Source: Aspidiotus rigidus
Taxonomy: Eukaryota > Arthropoda > Insecta > Hemiptera > Diaspididae
DNA: 64,000 nt
Assembly: GCA_035079385.1 (NCBI GenBank)
Contig: JAVHKY010000026.1
Location: 3,374,501 to 3,438,500 of the forward strand
Direction of reading: 5' to 3'
Of this stretch, positions 56,346-64,000 are shown piece by piece; position 1 is the stretch's first letter, and every line of letters begins with the position of its first letter. The translations under genes and the position numbers were made by a program. The notes under the pieces were generated by a model that had not been told where the DNA came from, searched no databases, and saw only the letters and a program-made list of their open reading frames with translations.

Positions 56346-59300
56346 GTCGATTTGGTTCATGGGGCACTCACGACAAAAATTCACTTCTGTGAATCACGAT
56401 GTCATATTTTCTCTTCCTTACAATCATCAACATTTTGTATGTTTTCTCGTCGTATTCTCTCAACCCTCGTGGGCAATTGCCTGGTTTTTCCGCGCCGCGG
56501 GCTGGCAGTGAAAAAATTCGAAAAACACTTGAAATCGGATTTAGGATTGGGGGGGGGGGTGACCATACCTCCAAGCCACGACCAAATTGGTGTGGTCGAC
56601 GCCTCATTATTTTCTCCTTAAATAATGTTTTTTTCTTTTCTTTTTCAGTGTTTCGTTCAGAAGAGAGGTGTGGAAGCCTATCAGAAAACGTCTACGTCCG
56701 ACTTTGATGACATCATCAATCTAAATCAAGTTAGGACGTTGCATAGAAGAATTTGTCTAAGCTAGATTGTAGAACAACTCGGGCTTGCTGAAACCTATTT
56801 CACCCCCTAGTTTAGCATGCGTTTCAAATTACCAGCAGTTTTTTTTAGGAGGGGGAAGTCCATGGCCACAGACAACCTTGATGATGTCATTTACTGACGA
56901 TGTCTTCAATCGTATATTTAATTGTAGACTAGCTTTATATTTCACCGAGATAATTTCGATTTTTAAATCTGCCCTCACACTCCATCCTATACACTTCTTT
57001 CTTCCCAACATGTGGAACAGGTGCGCCGTGTGATACCCGGCGAAAACTGACCTATCCTACAATAAAGAATCTCGACTTAGAAGAATTTCGACATTTTGGG
57101 AATTCAGAAAAATTTAGACTTTGGAACCATGATAGGAAAGAGACTTCGGAGAATTTCGACTTTCGAGACATAATATATGATAGAAGAGGGATTATGGAGT
57201 CGATTTTCGAGTTACGAAGGGGGACTTCCATTGCTCAGGCTAAATAATGCACAAGTCTAGGCTGGGTGTGGTGGATTTTAGAAAATGTCGTATGGGGTGA
57301 GGGTTTGGACTTACAAGGACTTGGTGTGTAAACTTTCGAGACGTGTATGAAGAAGGGATGGTCTGAGAGAAATTGAGCTCAAGTATGAGACCTAAACAGA
57401 ACAAGAAGAAGAAGTAAAATGAAATTTTTCGAAGGTCGTGACCCCCATCTTTCTCTTCAGGGGTGCGTTTCACTCAAACTTTGTGAGTTAAAACCTTAGA
57501 ACTCCTCGATCATAGAACTCTGAGCACAAAATTTTTCACTGTTCATCTCAATTAACCCGTTTATTAAAAGAGAACTCGCGAGCAGCGAGGGAAAAGAGCT
57601 ATGAGTTTTATTACATATTATCAATGAATTTTGAAAGCCTCTAAGAAATAGAACGATGGTTTTTCTTGTGATCCAAGCAGTAATTGACTGAACTTACTCG
57701 GCTTCGTTCACTTACGACTTGGGAAATTGTGAAATTCATCTCCTATAATGCACAAGAACTTGGTAAATCATACGACCCTCCCTCCCCCGCTCGATGAAAA
57801 AAAGGTTATGGCACTATATGGATGAGAAGTTCCTTAAGATGCACTTTTTGATACTTACTTGTCTTCGGTGTGTGATTTACGGAAACGTAAGAGGGTGTTG
57901 GTATCAAATTTCGGCTCGGAGGGGGAAATTAACTGTGGAAATTGCGTTCACAGAAATCGTATCGACAATAATGCCTTTTATCGCAAATTTGGATTTACTC
58001 GATTTGTTTTTTTGTGAATATTGTTTCAAGTTTTTATTGGCTCGCAAAACCTGTTATTTATAAAGATTCACTGAACGCGTTCGACTTCTTGAAAATACAC
58101 GCGAGAAAAATATCTTGCAATCGACTTGAATTATCATTTGTCAATTTCACTTTCCGAAAATATTTCGTAATCGTATTGAAATATTGCAGATAGACAAGAA
58201 TGAAGGAAATGCTATTAAGATAAAAATTAAAACCACAGCCCAATTAACGAACAAAAACGAATTACGAAAATTAAATGAAAGTTTTGAAAATAATTCTTCC
58301 TCTTTCGTATAAAATTTCGATACACCCGCGGTTACTCACCAAATCGAAATTTCTTCGTTTTACTTTTAGTTGTACATATTATTATTCACCCGTAAACGAG
58401 TGAAACAATAATAAATTATAATTTTTATTAATTTTTTTCGAAGAGAAAACACAATAGCATAGGTTCCATCCCTTGACCTAATTATGACTGAGTCAATGTC
58501 ATCGAATCATTATCTTAACATCCGCTGTGAGAACCGAGTAAACCTTTGGTACACTTCGTGTTAATCACTTGAAATATGCATACTTTAACGGATGAGAATT
58601 TTTATGAGAACGAACCTAATTAGGAGGGAATAAGAGATAATACGTAAAAAATGTACGAATTTCCACTTTGTTGGTAGAATGCGACCTAGGACCGAGGCCT
58701 CTGGTGCAAGGCTGGTGCACAATCATTCCGTTACCGAGAAAGGAAATTCTGTCAAATTTTAAAATGTTCAGTAGTGATAAAGTCTTTACAGTACAGATCT
58801 CGGCTCGCCAAAACCGATCGGCAAGGAGAATTTTCAAAATCTCATCATGGAGACCAAAAAGAAAAAAAATTCTAATCACCCAGAAACAACAATAATTAGA
58901 AAGAAAACTCGCCGCTCCCTCCAACCCTGAAAAGTAATACCGGCACTCTATTTTCAAAAATATGAGACGTCCCGACTTTACTAAAATTAGTCTTCTCTAA
59001 AACTAATAAAAAATTGCTTTAAAAAAATCGCGAAATCGGCGTCGGAAAAACTCGTAGACGAAAGCGCGCGATCGACTTACCTGAATTAATTGAAGAAAAT
59101 CTATGAATTAATAATGAAAACCAAAAAAAAAATTATTCACTTAAGATGTACAAGCTGAAGAACTCTTGTGTACACAGGTATCACCGGTACGATAATGAAT
59201 GAAAACCAGATTCATAAAATTTATTTTAGAGACTGTATTATTTCAAAAAGAGTCTACCAAAAGTATTATGGTGGGGTCGCGACGCCGTGTAGAACGCGTC

Positions 59301-60190
59301 TATTCCCCTGACGACGATCAAAGGACTCGGACGAAATGTTATCGCATCCGAATGCGCTATCCGGTCTTATACCGTCCTCTACGGTAGCACAATGATTATT
59401 ACTGGAAAACGCGCGGTATCTTCTGCGTATAGCTTCATGATCGACTGGGACAAGGTTCCGACCCGATTGCAACGGGTCATGCACTCGAGCAAGTTCTAAA
59501 GTCGCGTGTATGTACAGTATTTCAGCTTCGGAACGTCGCGACGCATCATTGTTTTCATTTTTTCATTCATGTACCATGCGGTAAAGAATTATCGTGTATG
59601 TATACATGGGTAGTCGTATAATTTGTTAAATAATGTTACATTCAGTAAGTTAGTACGGCAATTACGCGTTGTTGAATCGAAGGTGATCGCGTCTTATGCG
59701 TGCATGTTGGCCCGAAAGTAAAAGTTCGTATGTATAATTGAATGAACGTCTTAGAAACGCACGTTTTTCATGAATGTACATAGGTATACTTCATGATTGC
59801 TATTATGGGATGGAAGAAAAATCGGCTTGTTTTTCTTTATATGTGAAACGAATTCGGTTCGAACATAATGGTAAATTGTGGTCCTTTGCTGAGTTCCTTT
59901 GTTCAATTATTTGACGGAAATATAATCGAAACAACGAATAAGGAAACTAATTTCAAGGACAAAATCCCCTTTTTTGGAGCAACTCCTTGTTTAACTCATC
60001 TTTTTTATTATGACTTTGTGAAAAATGACACAGTCCCGGAAGTAATAATTGAATCAAAGCGATGTGAAATATAGTTGGGCAGAACTACGAAACAGATTGA
60101 GTCACGAGTGAAAGCCATATTGATATATTGTATTTAATGTGACGCGGGGAAAAGTGACGAAAAGCCATATTAGTACGGGCCGTTATAATC
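56346..60190. other. Mostly unique sequence, no confident gene
   Basis: A GGGGGGGGGTGACC stretch lies near 56548, and scattered minisatellite units at about 57060-57230. Numerous short frames resemble no family. A less AT-rich block at 59266-59560 is open for ~98 codons on the minus strand but has no in-frame ATG (see findings). Confidence 0.35.
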
Positions 60191-60544
60191 CAAAATTCTA
60201 GAGATTTGTGCATTTTGTCATAAAAGCATGAAATTTGGTGTTGAGGTGTATGAAGGTGTAACAAATGATATTAACAAGAGTGCCACACAGAAAGTCCATT
60301 TTTGTGCCCCCAGGGATCCACTTTTGGGGGGGAGGGTCGATTTTGGAGTTTATTGTTGCAGAAATTGGAAAGAAATTATGAAAAATATATTAATCATGTG
60401 GTTTGTAGAAAAAAAATTAGAAGCCATTGCAGACGTTGCAATGGCAGCGGGGAACCCGCAATTCTTTAACTCGACCTCTCAGGTGGTGTGGAACTGAGTT
60501 GATAATCTAGTCATATAGTTCAAATCGAAATTATCATTCTACAT

Positions 60545-61795
60545 TCCCTCCTATCATATATAGCTCGCGAGTCGAAATTCTTCTAAGTCCCCCTCCTATC
60601 ATATACATATAGCTCGAGACTCAAAATTCTTCTAAATCTTCTAAGTCCCCCTCCTATCATACATATAGCTCGAGACTTGAAATTCTTCTAAGTCCCCCTC
60701 CTATCATATATAGTTCGAAAGTCACGATTAACTTCCAAGTCCCCCCCCCCCCCCTATCACATAAATCTCAAGACTTGAAATTCTTCCAAGTCCCCCTTCT
60801 ATCATATATAGCTCAAGACTCGAAATTCTTCCAAGTCCCCCTCCTATCATATATACCTCGAGTCTCAAAATTTTTCCAAGTTTTTGGTTGGACGGCGGAC
60901 GGTAGCTCGAAAGTCAAAATTCCTCCAAGTCCCCCCCCCCCTATTATATATAGTTCGAGACTCGAAATTCTTCCAAGTCCCCCTCCTTTCATAAGAAGCT
61001 CGAGACTTGAAATTCTTCCAAGTCCCCCTCCTTTCATATAAAGCTCGAGACTCGAAATTCTTCTAAGTCACCCTCCTATCGTATATAGCTCGAGACTCGA
61101 AATTCTTCCAAGTCCCCCCCCTATTATATATAGCTCGAGACTCGAAATTCTTCCAAGTCCCCCTCCTATCATATATAGCTCGAGACTTGAAATTCTTCCA
61201 AGTCCCCCTCCTTTCATATAAAGCTCGAGACTCGAAATTCTTCCAAGTCCCCTTCCTATCATATATAGCTCGAGACTTGCAATTCTTCCAAGTCCCCCTC
61301 CTTTCATATAAAGCTCGAGACTCGAAATTCTTCTAAGTCCCCCTCCTATCGTATATAGCTCGAGACTCGAAATTCTTCCAAGTCCCCCTCCTTTCATATA
61401 AAGCTCGAGACTCGAAATTCTTTTAAGTCCCCCTCCTATCATATATACCTCGAGTCTCAAAATTTTTCCAAGTTTTTGGTTGGACGGCGGACGGTAGCTC
61501 GAAAGTCAAAATTCCTCCAAGTCCCCCCCCCCTATTATATATAGCTCGAGACTCGAAATTCTTCCAAGTCCCCCTCCTTTCATATAAAGCTCGAGACTCG
61601 AAATTCTTCCAAGTCCCCCTCCTATCATATATAGCTCGAGACTCGAAATTCTTCCAAGTCCCCCTCCTTTCATATAAAGCTCGAGACTCGCAATTCTTCT
61701 AATTCCCCTTCCTATCATATATAGCTCGAGACTCGAAATTCTTCCAAGTCCCCCTCCTATCATATGTATAGCTCGAGACTCGAAACTTCTAAGTC
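60545..61795. repeat. 45-bp minisatellite array with higher-order structure
   Basis: About 27 units of AGCTCGAGACTCGAAATTCT followed by TCCAAGTCCCCCTCC(T/A). Two variants (CTATCATATATAGC and CTTTCATATAAAGC) largely alternate, making a ~90-bp dimer. An atypical block (GGTTGGACGGCGGACGGTAG) at about 60885 recurs at 61477, an exact 592-bp offset, so a higher-order duplication is superimposed. The long minus-strand frames with GGGLGRISSLELY repeats arise only because 45 is divisible by three. Confidence 0.93.
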
Positions 61796-61798
61796 CCG

Positions 61799-61814
61799 TA
61801 ACCTAACCTAACCT
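61799..61814. repeat. Short CCTAA (TTAGG) tract
   Basis: TAACCTAACCTAACCT at the end of the minisatellite, next to a GCGGACGTGGACGCGGACG block inside the family A 5' region. Confidence 0.5.
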
Positions 61815-62047
61815 GCGGACGTGGACGCGGACGTTTTCTGAGGATGTAATCTCCTAACAAAATGGATAGCGGGTTCCCCGCTAATATATTACAAAATTTT
61901 TTTCCTACACCCATCCTTCCATTGGGGGTCTTGGCCCAAAATTTTACAAAATTGTAAATGTAATCAGAAAAACGTGAAATTTGGTATACAGGTGAAGGTA
62001 GAGGTAATGAATAATATTAACTAGAGTACCACCCAGTAAGTTAATTC

Positions 62048-62656
62048 TAACAGGAACCTGTTTTATGGGGGGCTATTTGAGAAATCTGGCGTGCGCCGTG
62101 CGCCGTCCGCCGTGCGCCGTCCAGCGAAAAACTTGGAAAAATTTCGACTCTCGAGAATATATGATAGGAGGGGGACTTGGAAAAAATTTCGACCCTCGAG
62201 CCATATATGATAGGAGAGGGACTTAGAAAAATTTCGACTCTCGAGTCATATATGATAGGAGAGGGAGTTGGAAAAATTTCGACTCTCGAGCTATAGATGA
62301 TAGGAGGGGGTCTTGGAAAAAATTCGACTCTCGCGCCATATATGATGGGAGAGGAGAAAAAATTTCGAATCTGAAGCTATATATGATAGAAGAGGGACTT
62401 GGAAAACTTTTGACTCTCGAGCTATATATGATACGGGACAAATTTTCCCAAGTCTCCCTCCTATCATAAATAGCTCGAGATTTGAGAAAAACTTGGACTT
62501 TCAAACTACATTATACTAGGCTTATTTTACGTCTAGGCCTTCTTTATACTAGCTTTATCTAGGTCTAGGCTTCCTTGAATTTTCAATACCAAATCCTATT
62601 TGACTCATAAAACAGGTTCCCTGCGTTCCTCGTTTAACTTCGTTAAGGAAGCCGTC
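62048..62656 (+). mobile_element. Family B Helentron-associated-like element, compact complete copy
   Basis: 5' TAACAGGAACCTGTTTTATG, a tandem GCGCCGT(G/C) block (62090-62125), about eight minisatellite units, the CTTCTTTATACTAGCTTTAT tail, ATAAAACAGGTTCCCTG and the stem-loop ending GGAAGCCGTC. It entered a T-rich spot of a ~270-bp repeat unit (a T-run follows directly). At ~609 bp it is the shortest complete B copy here. Confidence 0.82.
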
Positions 62657-63349
62657 GTTTTTTTGTACCCCCGGGGGCCCACTTTTTTTTTTGGGGGGGG
62701 GGAAGATACTTATTCTGAACACTATTGATGCAAAAATTGGAAAAGAATTATATAAAATATATGTATTGGGTGAGTTGTTTGAATAAATGCTGCGAGGATT
62801 TTTTTCTATACATAGAACCTTTCAATGGGGGCCTTGGGGCCCAAAATTTGACAAAATCATAAATTTCATCAGAAAAACTTGAAAGTTAGTAGGTACACAG
62901 GTGAAGGAAGCTGTAATGAATGATATTAAAAAGAATATGCCACAGAATATGTTCCTTTTTGTGCCCCTATGGCCCCATTTTTGGGGGGGGCGGTAAAGGC
63001 TTCATTATCTCAAGACTTATTGTTGCAAAACTTGGAAAAGAAATATTCATAATAATTATTTTCATTGGGTGATTTGAAAAAAATGGTGCGAGGATTATTT
63101 TTTTATGTATGTATAAACTCTGCCATTGGGGACTGATGGGCTCCAAATTTCACAAAATTCTAAATTTCATCAGATGCGTATGTAAATTTTTAGCCTTCAT
63201 TACAGTAGGCCTAATTTTTCACAAATTATGAGACAAAAGAAAACGCACTTTGTAAAGATTTATTAAATGAAATTATTATCATGTGCCGTGGTGTAGAGAG
63301 ACAAATTCTGGATTCCATTTTTTTTTAACATGATTTGCCAGACTTGAGT

Positions 63350-63802
63350 CTATGAAGTAAAGTTGTGAATATTCAACTTTTTGAGCATCTTGTTCTCACT
63401 ACTTAAATGTGAAAGAATACCCTGCATCTTAAAACAGTGAGGCCCAAATGTTGGCACACGTTGTACATTACCTATTGTGAGTGAGGCACCAAGAGATGCA
63501 AAAGCTAGCGCCGAATTATATTGTCTAATATTTTCTCGGAATTGCTTACTTTCAATTTGAATACTACACAACGATTCGTCGATTAACGGAGGCACTTCAA
63601 AATCAAGTTCAAAAATATGTTTTCCTCCCATGCAACACTTGGTGAATATTTTCTGCTTTTCAGTTACTTCATTTTTGAAATGGAAAAACTTCACAAAATT
63701 TACAGTTTAGGTTCATGGTACCCAAGTAATTTGGCGCAATATTGATTTCACAATATTTTCTTCTCCCAATAAATAAATCAGAATTCGAAGTGATTGAGCC
63801 TG
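63350..63802 (-). pseudogene. Helitron/Helentron Rep-region protein fragment
   Basis: On the minus strand, one frame (about 63802-63690) reads FIGRRKYCEINIAPNYLGTM, then NLNCKFCEV. After a frameshift the next (63694-63350) reads FFHFKNEVTEKQKIFTKCCM, then ENIRQYNSALAFASLGA and PHCFKMQGILSHLS. The order 'G.M...C..C...HF..E......CC..GK', then 'F..NIR.YNSA.AFAS.GA', then 'YCF..HG...H' is the conserved N-terminal region of the Helitron Rep/helicase protein, just upstream of the Rep nuclease motifs. The fragment ends before those motifs. A frameshift and no visible continuation make it a pseudogene. Confidence 0.85.
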
Positions 63803-64000
63803 AATATAATTTTCAAAAGTAAATGTACGTATTGTCTGGTAGGTGTGAAATATTTTGTGATTCATTCAACACCTAGATCATCAATATTAGAGTAACTACT
63901 GGCATACGAATGCTCCAATAAGATATTCGGAGTATGATTTTCGACATATAATTTTTTTCCAATTTTTGCAACAATAGTGTTCAAAATAAGCACCTCCCCC

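Larger units (their letters stand above)
60417..61884 (-). mobile_element. Family A Helentron-associated-like element, complete copy
   Basis: Minus strand: the 5' end is TTAGCGGGGAACCCGCTATC. The middle is the minisatellite. The 3' end is GCGGGTTCCCCGCT directly followed by a perfect 9-bp stem (GCCATTGCA, loop ACGTC, TGCAATGGC) and TTCTAA, a CTRR terminus. The subterminal inverted repeats, variable tandem core and terminal hairpin are all intact, making this the best reference copy of family A. It has no coding capacity. Confidence 0.82.
60195..63200. repeat. ~270-bp tandem repeat with two nested elements
   Basis: Units share CATTGGGGGTCTTGG/CCCAAAATTT, AAATTTCATCAGAAAAAC, an AGGTGAAGG...AATGATATTAA block, and TTTTTGTGCCCC before a G-run. 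Parts are visible at 60195-60416, 61900-62047, 62815-63060 and 63100-63200, with another at 63940-64000. The family A copy (60417-61884) and family B copy (62048-62656) interrupt them. Confidence 0.7.

Noticed and set aside
61068..61763. Long minus-strand frames encoding GGGLGRISSLELY repeats
   Set aside because: They are the 45-bp minisatellite read in one frame. The unit length is divisible by three, so stops are avoided by chance; the array lies inside a non-coding element.

Overview
The window is insect nuclear DNA: AT-rich, intron-containing and dominated by transposable elements. Three things point to an insect: spliced genes of the takeout / juvenile-hormone-binding-protein (JHBP) superfamily, nuclear copies of very AT-rich mitochondrial DNA readable in the invertebrate mitochondrial code (TGA = Trp, AGA = Ser), and short CCTAA (TTAGG) tracts. 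A hymenopteran would fit, but the sequence does not prove the order.

Host genes are sparse and mostly on the minus strand. A complete six-exon JHBP/takeout-like gene (254 residues; every splice site and phase was checked by hand) runs from 51441 down to 42013. The first two exons of a second gene of the same family lie at 5250-4607, and its remaining exons would be beyond the left edge of the window. A weak plus-strand candidate for a small secreted proline-rich peptide has possible exons at 27538-27646 and 34672-34862.

The rest is layered mobile DNA, in which nesting, target-site duplications (TSDs) and empty sites within the window define many borders. Two non-autonomous families, called A and B here, share one plan: a palindromic subterminal repeat at both ends (AGCGGGGAACCCGC in A, ACAGGGAACCTGTTTTAT in B), a middle of ~45-bp minisatellite units often mixed with TGACGTCA-rich spacers, and a 3' stem-loop. 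This is the architecture of Helentron-associated elements such as DINE-1. A decayed Helitron-type Rep-region fragment lies at the right end (63350-63802).

Layout. 0.4-3.2 kb: long-inverted-repeat element FB1. 3.2-6.2 kb: JHBP exons between inverted repeats. 6.2-9.1 kb: family A copy with a nested TA-duplicating element, then a family B remnant. 9.5-11.2 kb: dead non-LTR retrotransposon. 13.0-17.1 kb: element FB2 with a solo LTR and a family B copy nested inside. 20-25 kb: family A/B material carrying a miniature LTR element, itself split by a hAT-like element, plus a 580-bp inverted-repeat element. 28.5-33.0 kb: a 4.5-kb palindromic element with a 9-bp target duplication. 33.9-38.4 kb: reverse-transcriptase debris, a pogo-like MITE, a mitochondrial insertion, and a retrotransposon tail ending in a long (TAA)n. 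42.0-51.4 kb: the JHBP gene with repeat-filled introns. 52-56.3 kb: a decayed repeat field interrupted by a MITE, a mitochondrial insertion and a poly(A)-tailed retrotransposon. 60.2-64.0 kb: ~270-bp tandem repeats interrupted by family A and B copies and the Helitron fragment.
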